Shown here piece after piece: positions 11,394 to 24,500 of a DNA stretch of 64,000 bases. The DNA is from Paralvinella palmiformis. Taxonomy: Eukaryota > Annelida > Polychaeta > Terebellida > Alvinellidae. Where the stretch lies: NCBI GenBank assembly GCA_025642065.1, contig JAODUP010000133.1, positions 482,001 through 546,000 of the forward strand. Direction: 5' to 3'. The notes below the pieces were generated by a model. That model worked only from the letters and a program-made list of their open reading frames with translations, was not told the DNA's origin and did not search any database. The position numbers and the translations under genes were made by a program. Position 1 is the first letter of the stretch; every line of letters starts with the position of its first letter.

Positions 11394-12624
11394 CTTATCG
11401 TTCAAACTAGACTTCTAGTTTAGATCTAAAGAAATAGTCATAGAGGATCTAGACTTCTAGACCTAATCATGAAAGCAAAATTTCGCGGTTCCTAAAAACG
11501 ACCTAGATCTAGTTTAATACGGCCCGTTTTAAACTGGTACCTATCTAACTCCGTTACTCGCGTATATACCCACATCTATTGATGTTTTATGATGTCTAAT
11601 GAAACAATCTGAATGTTTGGAGTTATCGACTTACCAATATCATCTTATGTTACTGTAAATTTCTAAGTTAAATCAATTAAAAAAAGCACATTCACGCCCA
11701 AGACTGGTACAATATTTAGGTGGGACGAAGTCTCCTCAAGCCTGACATCATCCGCTAAGACTAAGTATGCATTTTTTGTTTGAAAATAAACAAATTGTAT
11801 TTAATGAAGGCTTTATATGTAAAATTTCTATGGTGCATTATGAGTTATAATCATATGTTTGCCAACTACTCCAGTGTATGTTCAAAATATTATATCAGAA
11901 TCACAAAGGAAACAAGTTTTAGATCTAGATTCTAGACTAGTCTAGATCTAGAGATCTAATATATTCTAGACTAGAGCCGTAGTAGAGGTCTAGACCAATA
12001 CTTTTTAGTGTTATCCTCGGACTCGTCAGTCGTCACTCGGTGATTTTAAATTAAATCTAGTCTATCTTATATATAAACTCTAGAACTCCCCCCCCCCCCA
12101 GTTATCTATATTGTAGACCAGGGGACTGTTTTCTCCAAGTGGGCATGCGCCAAAATACTTGTTTTTCAGTAAAATTTCTCCCTACCGCAAAATAAGTACC
12201 TTTGCCACTTTGGCTTTTCATCTGCATTCATTGCAATTTTTCAATTCAATTTGTTTATTTCAACATTCATAATACATAATTTTAATGAAATCAAACACAT
12301 GTAGAGAGAGTGTTGAAAAGGATGATGCTTGAAGCATTGCTTATATAATGCACCCCCCCCCCGTAACTGAAACAATAAACTGAAAATGCTCCGCACACTT
12401 TATAATAGATAATTCAATGAATGTAAATATATTTTGACATTACTGGATGTTGACAAATAGGTGATTTGATTATCATCTTAATACCAAACATGATGATAGG
12501 TTATTATGACACCACAGGAACGATGACCTATTTAGTGTGTATTACTTTGGCATTTAACACCCTGTTTAGTGTGTATTATATATATATATATATATCATAA
12601 TCATCATGATACAATTGTTAATAT

Positions 12625-13600
12625 CGTAGGTCCTGGCCATTAAGCCATGACTTTGTGTCAACATTTTGACCCTTATTTTGGGAGGGTCGGCTTAATGGCC
12701 AGTGCTATTTCAGTGTCAAGAAATCCAGTCATCAAGAGAAAAAATTTCAGTGTGTTAGCAGCCGTCTAGACACTAGTGACCTAGGTGCTAGTCTAGATCT
12801 AGATGCAACAAACAGACATCAATCGTTATTTTGATTTAAACTCATGCAATCATGGAGTGAAAATAGAAGTGAAACAAGTTGATGATAATTATACATGGCT
12901 TTATAATGAAAATCAATGTTTATATCTAGAATTATCAAATTTTTGTAATTATGGATAAACGTTGTTTGACTCAGTAGTGCATTTCACGAAGGCAGCGCCG
13001 GTAACAAGACAACTCGTACCCAAGACTTACTGTACTCAAGAGCGTCGTATCTCATTCATTTGGCAGCACAGACATTAGGGTGCTCCCATATACATATTTT
13101 GTATGGGCATATTTATATTAATAACGGGATAATTACTGATTAATTAATTTATTTTCAATAGAGAGTTATAGTTACTAACTGACCTCATATACTGGTAATT
13201 TACAATTACATTGTCTTGGTTATTGCAGCATTAGTGACCAAAACGTACCATCAAAGGCTCAGTAGTAATTGCCAATATGTTTAATTACTTCTAAGCCATT
13301 GACTTCATATACAGTTCATTGAATGTTTAATCACGCCGTTAATTTAAGTTTGAGGTCCTACGTATGCGCTAACAGTTTGTGTAAACAATCGTTATAATTT
13401 GCCTTGATCTATTGACAGTATATTGGTATGAATAACAAATTATGAAAACCAAATTATTTTCTGTGTTCAAAACATCACCTAGGCTGGAAATAATACAAGG
13501 AAAAGTTCAGATTTTTAGGTCGGCTGATTGGATGGTAACACCATAAATCATGATATCTTAGGCCTAAAAACCGTCCTTGGCTTAATGGCCGGGACCTACG
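12625..13600. mobile_element. TIR element of about 976 bp (MITE-like)
   Basis: Terminal inverted repeats of 22 bp at 12625-12646 and 13579-13600 match except for one T/C. The left one begins CGTAGGTCCTGGCCATTAAG. A second inverted copy of the CTGGCCATTAAGCC core lies at about 12694-12707, so the left end alone can also fold into a hairpin of about 85 bp. There is no transposase frame. The target duplication is unclear. Confidence 0.55.
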
Positions 13601-15662
13601 GTATACCTATTGTTCTGCAAAATAAGTACCTTGCAATAATTGGACTGTTAGTACAAAGTGCGCATGCACAGAAATCTGAAAGGTCCAATATTTTCGGCAT
13701 TTTTGACAAATTTCGAAACATGCACAGAAAGATGTTGACACATTAAGGCATGTGCATTAAATGCAATAGGTCCATTTTTTGCGAGGTACGTATTTCGCAG
13801 AACAGCAGCCATTGGCAGAACTTTTTTTAAACAGCCTTTCAAAATGAAGGGGTTGCAGAGCATCCGAGACCAAATGTCACCAACATACAAACTCGTTTCA
13901 AACTGTATTATTAGAAGAGTGCAATTTAGAATAAGTCTGTGGGAAACATAAATTTTTAAATGCAAGAAGCTGCATAATATATAATTTTATCATTTCTAAA
14001 CTGTCCGGTGTAGGCATTGTATTTGGCCGCTTCTTTCGACTGTTAATGGCGCTTCAAGTTGCATTCTTTATTCACAGCAATGGATTCAATACACATGAGG
14101 CACATAGGCTTAATTGCATACCGACTGACCAGATATTGATGTGTCCAATTAAAAACAAAGGGTTCACTGTCAACTTTTCACTTCTTTTGGAGAGGGCCAG
14201 ACATCATACACATGCACTGACAGGGTTTAATATTATTTTACATACAATAGCATCTCTGTGGTCATGTTATTCAGACAATGACAGAGGCATGTTTATTTTA
14301 GTGAATAGCAAATCCTGTCCAGGAATTCGCTCTCAAAGGGTAGTCACTCTTGATTATTTTTTTAGTCAGAACTAACTAATAGGCTTCTAAAATGTCAAAA
14401 ACAGAAAATAGTATTTGCTTTTTATAGAATATATTATATCAGTATATGGCATCCAACTAGGACTTTGAAACCATTAGTCTATTGCTTTCTCCACAGCAAG
14501 GGACACTTTCACAGTGGTAATTAGTCAACTAGTTGTTTTGATAATTACGTGGTCAGTGACGACAGAAATCAATGTGTCAGTTAAAAGAGATTCTTTACAA
14601 ATACTCTAAAATCCACAAATACTCTAAACTCCAGAATGATGTGGGCTGCCAACCCCTATTCTAGACTATATCAGTATATGTGTAATGTTTATTAATAAAC
14701 ATAATAATATTATATACTTTTCTGCTGTATACACGTTTACATGTATAAATTATAGCTAATAAAACAACAACAAACCAAGGATTTGACCTTTGAGTTTGAA
14801 AAAGTGAATAGTACAGACAGTCACACAGTGTCAGTGACACTGTCACTGAGTCAGTGACACTGTTACTAGATCTACTAATCAAAATTACTATTTTCTAATA
14901 ATTCATATTCTCAGTCAAGAGGCTTTATAAAAAGTGACAATTATTTAATAAATAAAACTAAAAGTTTGTATTCTGTAGGAATATTTATTTACTTGCTCTC
15001 AATGGAAACAATAAACTGAATCTAATAACAACATTAATTCCAGTGAGTTGAGCTCAAACACTCAGTAAATTAACATGATGCTCGATGTTTGATTTCTAGA
15101 CATAGATAAATTACATCTTATTTGGATGTAGCCTACTTACATGGGTGATATCCAGATAAAACCCAGCCTCTTTAGTAGGGAATAGAGTAGACAACTCTTT
15201 ACAGAAAGTAGGCAGCAGCTCACCCGTGGTGGTTTGTTAAACCACTGAGACGCCAGTGTTGCTGGAGGGAGGTGGGGTAGTAGTAGTCACCCTAAAACAT
15301 TACTTAGTGGCCCTTGTCCACTGGAAGGGGTGGGGGTTAGTGATTTTGTCCCATCTGTAGTACACACATTTCTAATGTGTATACCTTATCATCATAATTA
15401 ATTTACATCCACCTGAGACCTTTAAGTATTGATTCAATGGGTTTTAACCCAGTATGGACACCTTTGCAAAGATTGACAAAGAGTTGACTGCAGGGGCTTA
15501 ACATGTCACTGCTGTCACTTTTTTGAGGGTTGGCCACAGCATTCCAACAGGACATCATTAGCTATGTTGTTCAGATCCTTAAGAATTCTGTCAATAACTC
15601 TCCATAGAGTTGGATGACAATGTTCAACTAAAGATCAGAAGCTGTTGTTCCAGGACTCACAA

Positions 15663-15857
15663 GGGGCGCCTCCATGGTCTAGCAGTAATGTGTTGGATCA
15701 CAGATCACTACCACCCATGTTCGAACCTCGACCTGGGCATATCTGAATGGTTTTTCATCTTTGAATTTGCTGTATTACCTTTGGAGGTCGCTCGGCCCAA
15801 TCAGCCTACCATGTGCAAAAAAGTGGCTGTAAAACACCAATCATCATTATCATCATC
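15663..15857 (+). mobile_element. tRNA-derived SINE, family 1
   Basis: It has an A-box-like GCGCCTCCATGGTCTAGCAG and the B box GTTCGAACCTCG, followed by the conserved body with GGAGGTCGCTCGGCCC and CCTACCATGTGCA. It ends in a CATCATTATCATC tail, the family's simple 3' repeat. Confidence 0.85.
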
Positions 15858-15904
15858 CAGGACTTGCAAATGTTCTTAGTTCTGGATCCACCGTGCATAG
15901 TTGT

Positions 15905-16096
15905 GGGCGTCTCCATGGTCTAGTTAGCATGTTGGACCACAGATCACTACCACCCGAGTTTGAACCTCAGCATGGGCATATCTGGAAGATGTTTCATCTT
16001 TTAATTCACTTTATTACCCTCGGAGGTCACTCAGCCCATTTAGCCTACCATGTGCACAAAAGTGGTCGTAAAAAACACAAATCATCATTATCATCA
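15905..16096 (+). mobile_element. tRNA-derived SINE, family 1
   Basis: This second plus-strand copy starts about 50 bp after the first. It has GGGCGTCTCCATGGTCTAG, the B box GTTTGAACCTCAGC, GGAGGTCACTCAGCCC and an ATCATCATTATCATC tail. The two copies differ at many positions, so they are separate insertions or an old duplication. Confidence 0.8.
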
Positions 16097-16558
16097 CTGT
16101 GCATAGTTGTCAATCCAGGAAAATTTTGACACACCATTGACCTGATAATTTATAATTTTACTTGGGTTGCACCAACACACAGAATATTTCTTGGTGTAAC
16201 CCCAAACTATATCATTAATTTATTTGAGTTACAAATTATTCACATTTAGATACTGATGTATGGCATAGTTTCATATAAATATCTATCTATCTACCGGTAT
16301 TCACATTGGAGATCATTTGGCACATTTAGTGTCAGTGTGTGCACAGAAGTAGCTGTAATATAAGAACAATAATTTTCAAACAGTTACTGACCAGTTTTGT
16401 TGGCTATTCTATTTCAATACCTGACTGTTTTAATGAATTAAAGTCCACTGTTTAAATTATGTAGTAAATAAAGTTATATAAATATATATATATATATATA
16501 TACGTAGCCTTCTGGAATTAATTTCCATATTTCTTTTATAGACATAAGCAACCCAGTG

Positions 16559-19500
16559 ATGTTTGCTAACAAGTTGTTAGTTATAACTCTGCTTTTCGCT
16601 GCTGTCGGGATCGTCTGGCAGAACTGGCCACATCACTCTTATGTGGTGAAAACAACTGATTTCTCCTATGATTATATTATTGGTGAGTAATTAATGCTTG
16701 GCTGATAATGAAGAAATTATCAAATACATATCTGATGATAATAATAACAATAATTGCAGTTAGTATCATTAATTGCTATTAGGTCAGTGAGGAAGACATG
16801 GAAGCTTCCCCATGGATAATACTTTAATAACAGTCCATTTGTAATAGGTTATCAACTAAGTAGAGAAAACCTTGCAGACGATTGAACTCGGATCTCACAC
16901 ACTGTGTCCAAAACTTCCACCGCTGAGTAGTTAATATATTCTTGATGAAATATATTTTAAGGGACTGCACTTTATTCAATTCGTTCATTTAATTCAGGAA
17001 TACTATTGTTGGCAGGCACAATTGCACACCTTAAAAGTGACTGGGATGTGATGCATATGACAGTTTGCAAGGCTAATTATGACATCCAGTTTAAACAATA
17101 GTTAAAACTCATGCTGAGACTCGTGCTTTTTCAGTTGCTGGCCCTACTCTTTGGAATTCACTCTCTGAACATGTTACGTCTTCAAATAGCATAGTTTCTT
17201 TCCATCACCATTTGAAAGCTCACCTTTTCAGACTCGCTTATCCATCCTAAGTTTCCTTGCCATCTGATCATTGTTGATGAACTTTGCATCGTACCCGGAC
17301 TATAAGTTTGCCCAACCACTGTACTGGTCCGCCACTGAGCTCGATTCTTTTTGAGAATATTGGTGCTATAGATGTTTTGTAATTATTATTATTAGGCAGT
17401 TGTTTGTCTATCCTGAAACAAAGATCTGATAATCATCATAGACCAATCTAGTTTTCTGTGCCATTTTTCAATTATGATTTCTTTGATATCAGTTGGAGCA
17501 GGTACAGCTGGTTGTGTCTTGGCCAACAGACTCTCAGAGGATCCAGATAATAAAGTCCTGTTACTGGAGGCTGGAGGAGAAGAGATCCACATTGAAGGCT
17601 TAAACATTCCAATGACTGCTCAAGATTATCAGAGATCATCCCTAGATTGGTCATTCGCTACTGTATCTCAAGAGGTAGCTTGTGGCAGTTATGATAGACA
17701 GGTAAAATATTATAATATACAGAATCTGTGTCGTATTTGTATTGGTTTTATAATGACAGGGGGGCTCCCATTATGTCTGGAAAACAGGGTAGGTGAAAAC
17801 TTTTTTGTTGTGATTTGTGTAAATCCAGTTTAAAAATTTGTGTGTAATGGGGGGGGGGAGTAGCATGATTTACTCTTCTCGAGAGCAACATTTAGACAGA
17901 CTTACACCAGATCACTGTTTGAGCAGCCACGCATGTGTGAAATGGCTTTAGTCACAGTATGTAAAGTTTTTTTCTTCTTCAGATAAGCTGAGTGTCTTTT
18001 TACTTTAATCGTTACTTTGATTGATTTGTTAATTGCACAAAGTAAGACCCTTTAAAAAGAGCCTCAACTTTGATATTCCTCAGTGGCTGTGACAAGGTAT
18101 TCCTTGGTTTTTACCCAACATTATTACGTGATTTGTTATCTGTAGGCTGTTGTCATAAGTTATTATACAGATTACTCTATCCATTGGGAATTTCCTCCTG
18201 TAAGAAAGGTTTTCTTCCCAGTAAACACCCATTTCTTACCATGGGAAGGGAATAAATACCCTTTTATCAGGAAGAAATTCAACCTAGTTCATTTCTAATT
18301 TCATATCACAGCCTTTGAAATTAAAAAAAATTCATTTACATACATCTAAAGGCTCTTACTTTGTGCAGTTAACCAGTATATACATTATGTAGATGTAAAA
18401 CATTAAAATAATTTAGTTTTATGCCTTAGCTATGTATGGCAGCTTCTGTATTTGGAGTAAGAGGAATCAATGTGTGAAGTGAAAGTGTTAACTCAGTTAG
18501 TCAAATTAAGTAGTTTGTAATTAAGAAAAGATAAGCAGTTTTCAGCTAGGTTTCTTTGTGCCATTAATTTGATAATGTCAGCAATGTATTGCTTTGAATT
18601 TTGATTCATAAAATCTTAAACCAGAAGAGGGGTAAAACAGAGTAAAGGGAATGTTTAAGTGACTCAACTGCCAGAATGTCATAGTACTTATAATGGAGTA
18701 TGGTCAAAACATGCATCATTTAGATGTTTTAGCTCAAAAGACAAGGCACAGAAATACCATTAACATCATTGTACAACTTATCATGTACTTTATTTACAGC
18801 AAATGTACTGGACACGGGGTAAGGTTCTCGGAGGATCCAGTACAATTGGTTACTTAATAAACCTCCGCGGTAGTCCACATGACTATGACCAGTGGGCAGC
18901 TGATGGCTGTATGGGTTGGAGTTATGATGATGTCCTGCCATACTTCATCAAGTCAGAGAGAAACACCAATAAAAGGCTTGCTAAAATGAGTAGGTGTCAT
19001 TCATAAAAAATCTAACATTTTCAGATATTGACTGAAGATGTTTATCAGCTAGAGCAGTAGCATTTATATTAGTGTTTTATCACTGTAACATACCATAGAT
19101 CAGGGGCTTGCGTAATGCAGGATCTAATGATCTCAGAGCAGATGTGTTTTAGCTTATTGAAGTAGTTATTCTCTGTATTGCAAAGATTGACTTACTATAT
19201 TCTCCACTAAATGACCTTTTCATGCTGTTGTGTTATTAAGTCATACTCCTTCAGTCATTCTGTGTTGCCTAGCCCATATTTGTTTTCTGACACTAATAGA
19301 GCTGTATACAATTATGATAGATTACCATGGGAAGGATGGCCCACAGGTAGTATCAGATGTGAGAGGTACCCAGTTAGCTGGTGTCTTTGTCAGAGCTGGC
19401 CAAGAGCTTGGCTACAATTATGTGGATGCAAATTCGGGTGATCAAATTGGTAGGAGACTTCTTAACTTTGCTGTTAAATTGTTAGTTAATCATATGTATC

Positions 19501-21466
19501 AATATCTACGCGTTAAAGTAAACATTTGTTCTAGCTGTGCTGTGATACATTTATCCACTTTAGATATATAAAGCATTAATTCCTTCTCAGGTGTCTCATA
19601 TTTACAAACAACAACCATGATGGGTAAGAGATGGGAAGCTGTAAAGTCATATCTCCGCCCTGTGATGATGAGACCCAACCTCCACGTGGCCACATATTCT
19701 CATGTAAAAAAGGTAAAACAGCGTTTCAGATATATTTTAATAAATGACAAAATAATTCCTTCTTCTCATTTTATCATTTCATATTAAGTAGCTAATAAAG
19801 TGTAAAGTGACCCATTTCAGGTAATAATCAAAGATGGTCAAGCAGTTGGTGTGCAGTACATACGTAACTCTACCCTCTACACGGTGAAAGCACGAAAAGA
19901 GGTGATCCTATCAGCTGGCACTATAGGCTCACCTCACATTTTACTTCTGTCTGGAATTGGCCCAAAGTGGCACCTTGATGAAATGAAGGTAAACCACTCT
20001 CGTATGTCAGTGAAGCTGTTTCCATTATGGTTGTCTGTTATATTACTATGAAGCAATGTTTTATTTTTTAAACGTTTGCGGTATATTATTATTTTAACTG
20101 AACAAATATTTTATGATTTAATTCCATCAAGACAAATTACTTCAGTCGCTGTAGATATTAAATTCTGTGTCCTTCAGATACCTGTAGTTGCTAACCTACC
20201 AGTTGGAGAGAATCTACAGGATCATGTCTATCCATTTGGCATTGAGTACACTATCAAGGAGAAGATAGCGATCACTGACGAACAAGCCAAATCATTATGG
20301 AGTCTGTTAGACTACCTTATATTTGGTTTAGGTTAATAACTTAACAAATCATTAAACTTTGTGTTATTTTATCATTTCCACTTGCATGACAGTGTTATAT
20401 ATTTGAACAATTATTTTCCTCATGTTTTCCTCTATTGCACTGCTATGCTTTCATTTAAAATACTTTCTGCCTGTCACAAGTGCTAAGCATGCAAAAACCT
20501 ATTTCTTTAAGTCCAAAGTATAGTAGTATTCATTTATGTCTTATTGTTTGTGATATTTCTTTGTTTCAATTGTTGCTAAGCATATTTGTTTAATGTTTGT
20601 CATTTCTAATTTTAAATGTATCTTAAAGGGACAGTCCACCCTCAGAAAATATTTTTTAAACATGCAATGCTTAGACCAGTAACCAAATATTCCACAATAA
20701 TAATCACAAACTACACCTGATATCATAGATATAGGGAAATAACTCAAATTACTGAAGGGCTGCCATTACAGCTGCACTGGAAGCGAGATTCGAAGGCGGG
20801 AAGGAGAAAACTGAAATGCTCCGATGTCACATGGGCGCTCTCTAGACTGATGCGGATTATAGTTTCTCTTGAGCATTAATATCTGAGTCATTTTAAATCA
20901 TCTTCCTCTTGTCAGATTCCTTCTGGCTCAAACTGATATGGTTGTATGTCATTCATGGCTTAGTTTTAACAATGCAGTTGCATTATGTTTTGGAATAATT
21001 CTTTGCTCACACTTATTTACATGCTTTTGTATGGGCTCTACAGACTTCAGGCCAACTGGATGCATTGAAGTAATGTCAGTATTCAGGAGCTTCCGGTCTC
21101 TGTCTAGCTTCAAAATGGCTGCGCCCACAGGCCATTAAAATCGATTAATCAGCACCTTGAACTGGATTATGTAATATGTGGGTGATTGTTTACACATTTT
21201 GACATTATTTATGATATTTGTGAGTATAGCTGTATTAGTCCTGAAAATTTGAAATAAAGGTGGACTATCCCTTTAACTTAGTTATAGTATATTTCAGAAT
21301 ATTGTTTTGTTGTCTCAGTGTTCACATATTTATATATATGTATGATGTTTTGTCACCCAGTGTATCTCAATCGGTGAGGTGGGCATGTGGCCTCCTGAAA
21401 GGTTGTTATATCCATGAAAAGGTATCTATTTTTTCCGATTACTTCTACTAAACTTCACACCCTGAC

Positions 21467-21500
<34 letters not shown>

Positions 21501-24500
21501 GCACCAGAATAAGTAAAACCAATTGTTTTGTTTATTTATCCAATATATGTACTTATTTCATGGCACAAGTGTTATGAATAATTAGTTCAACCCCATTTAG
21601 TTTTTAATTATTGAAGTATTCATGTACATGTTATTATTTTAATCTGATAATATTGGAGCACATGTTTTACACAGCATGTTGTCTAAGTTATTACTAAGCA
21701 CGGATGGGTTTCATTTAGTCACATATAATATTTCATTTGTTTAAGCAAAACAAAAATATATGTGATCTTATTAAACTTGTTCAGTGTGTATTTTTATGCT
21801 GCAACTATATCATATAATTTCAGGCTTTTTAACAACAACAGGGATAGAGAGTGTAGGATTCTTTCCATCATCTCACAGTTCCGACAATAGTTCTTATCCT
21901 CATATACAGATATTGATGAAGTCTGCCTTAACTGGAACCATTGGCAGCCGAGAGAAGTTTAACAGCTTTATGAAAAGGATCAACATGGAGTCAAAGGTAT
22001 TGCAGCAACCCAGATCATGCAGTGTTTGTAATGTTTTAAAATGTTTAGGAGCTGATGACGATTGGTGTTTTACAGTCACTTGTGCACAAGGTAGGCTAAA
22101 TGGGCCAAGCGACCTCCAAAGATAATGAATCGAAGATAAAGATGAAACACCCTTCAGATATGCCCACGCCGAGATTCGAATACAGGTGGTAGTAATCTGT
22201 GATCCAACATGCTACAGTTACACCACAAAGGCATCCCCTTGAAGGTTTAGGAAAGTCCCTGGAAAATTAATTGTCTAAGGAAATTTGTGAATTTTAAATT
22301 GTCCAAAGAAAAACATTTCACAGCAGTATTTCATCTGTTTATATAATTATGCATGTTTTGGATATAAATTATCTGACAGCCATTTCTTGTAGGATGAAAT
22401 TAGCACTAGAAACATTCGTTCATTTATCTTTCCATCCAGACTTGGCATGAAAAGTTGTGAAAACATTTCACTTAACACTGTTTTGTATGTTCCATGTTAA
22501 TGAGATTTTTTATTTAGTTGTACTCTTGAGTCCAGCATGAGTGGAATTCTTTAAATAACTAGCTCCACAGAGGAATATACTTCAGTTAAGAATGTTAGGT
22601 AAAACCACATTCATTGTGTCTCTCTGACATTCGAGTGACACAGTGGTTACCTCCATGATCTGATTCATACCTGTATTTGTCGGCCATATGTCCCCAGCAT
22701 AACCAATGCTGAGATTAAATAACGCAACTTGTTGTGTCTCTGTCACAATAGACTTTTGTAAATCCAGGTTTTGATCACCAATTATTTTGAGTATAAACTT
22801 ACAATACAATGATTCAGATGGGCCGTGATTTAGTGACATGAAATTTTAATAATTGTTATGTGTTACTGAATTTTCAGTGTTAACTTGCCTATAACATACC
22901 TTAGATCAGGTTTTACACTGAAATACAAACATTTTATTAAAATATAGAGCACAAAAAAAATCAAACTGACTAAACAGATACCATTTTGTTAAAATACAAA
23001 TATATCAAAGAGAAAATAATTAATTCGATATTAATTAACAATCACTGATGTAGTCTTGTGTTACCTGATGTGAGTTTGTGATTTGGAAAACGTATCATTT
23101 TAAACAACATGTATCATGAAATGTTGATGATATGTTGTTGTTGGTGGCATTCTTGAATGTTTCTTACAGATCCCTAGAAATCAGGTCCATTATTGTTGTT
23201 GTTACGTAACTGAAATTTACATCCCATGTAAATCCATGAAAAAAATTCCCATATGTTCTTAATATCAATCGTGTAGGACATTTATTATATCATTATGTAA
23301 TTCCAAACATTCTAAATAGAGGAAAGTTCCCCATTGCTTCGGAAAATGCTATTCCTGTGCTGAAATTAACCCCCCAAAAAATGCATGGAAATATTGATTC
23401 CACTAAAAAGTGTCCTATTTATAAATCAGGCCAAATTGTCCTTGTATTATTTAGACATAAACAGAATTGTAAGTTAATAACTGGTAAACTAAGTAATTTC
23501 CGTACCACAGCAGCCTTAGAGTGCTTGCTGAATAGCAGATGTGGTTTGCTTCACTTTATGCTTATGATAATCTTCCATGTATTGCACACATTCGTGTATA
23601 ACGTACACCCCCTTTTGCATGTGTGACACCCACGTAGACGCCCCGATGTTTACATAAATGGCACTTCAGTTAAGGACATAAAACACAGAATAAACACACC
23701 CGTAGCTTTGTACAAACTGTGGAATACAGAGAAATTTCAGAAATCGATATAACACATATACAGTGTAAGTAAAACTTTTATCAAATATTTTATGGCATAA
23801 TATTGTATAAGAAAAAGTATGATCAAAGTCAAAAGCTACTCGGTTTTCTCGGGAACAGGTCTGGAAAAAATGGAAATTTAGTTATGGTGTATACCATGCA
23901 CCACCAAAGAATATGGTAGTTCATATCTCTTTAGAAAATGGGTACTGATAGCATCAAAACTTCATCAGATGTTTTTGGGGTCCATATTTTTAGTAGATGC
24001 ATCGAGTACAAATTCACTTATGATTCCTCTCATTAAACAAAGCATCTTTTTGTTCACTTATAGCTGTTGCTGCGTGGCATTTTGGTATATTGGTTCTTCA
24101 GCACTCGAGGTTTCTGTTAGGGTTACTTCACCCTTAGTCCATATCAGTCTAGAGCCTCTACCCATTGACCAATCCAGCTTGGATGTCCCTAACAGAAGCC
24201 AAACCTCCTACTAGCGTAACTCTCTGGGTCACTGAGACATACAACGTGGTCTAGCGGTAGCCTGTTGGACCACAGATCACTACAACCATGGGCATATCTG
24301 AAGGTTGTTTCATCTATGAGGTCGCTCGGCCCATTTAGCCTACCATGTGCACAAAAGTGGCTGTAAAACATCAATCGTGATCATCATCAGAGACCTGCAT
24401 GCCCCCTCGCCACATCAAGGAATCAACTCTGAGGGGGAAACAGAGCATTATTCTGTTCATCTCTTTTTATTTATGCAGACATGATGTTATTTATTATACA

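Larger units (their letters stand above)
11394..16558. other. Intergenic region between two divergent genes
   Basis: It separates the ATG of the minus-strand gene (11393) from the GMC gene (16559). From left to right it holds a stretch rich in CTAG and AGATCT palindromes (about 11390-12070, again at 12770-12805), C runs at 12088-12100 and 12353-12362, a TIR element (12625-13600), a CAGTGACACTGT double palindrome near 14820-14870, two SINEs (15663-16096) and a TA run (16482-16502). No convincing coding exon was seen. Any promoters of the two flanking genes should lie at its ends. Confidence 0.5.

Noticed and set aside
13528..14375. Several overlapping open frames of 70-109 codons
   Set aside because: They lack splice sites, start context and any recognisable motif, and the first overlaps the right end of a TIR element.
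15690..15735. tRNA gene suggested by A- and B-box matches
   Set aside because: No cloverleaf with paired acceptor stem could be drawn, and the same sequence recurs as a dispersed family with a long non-tRNA body, so it is a SINE.
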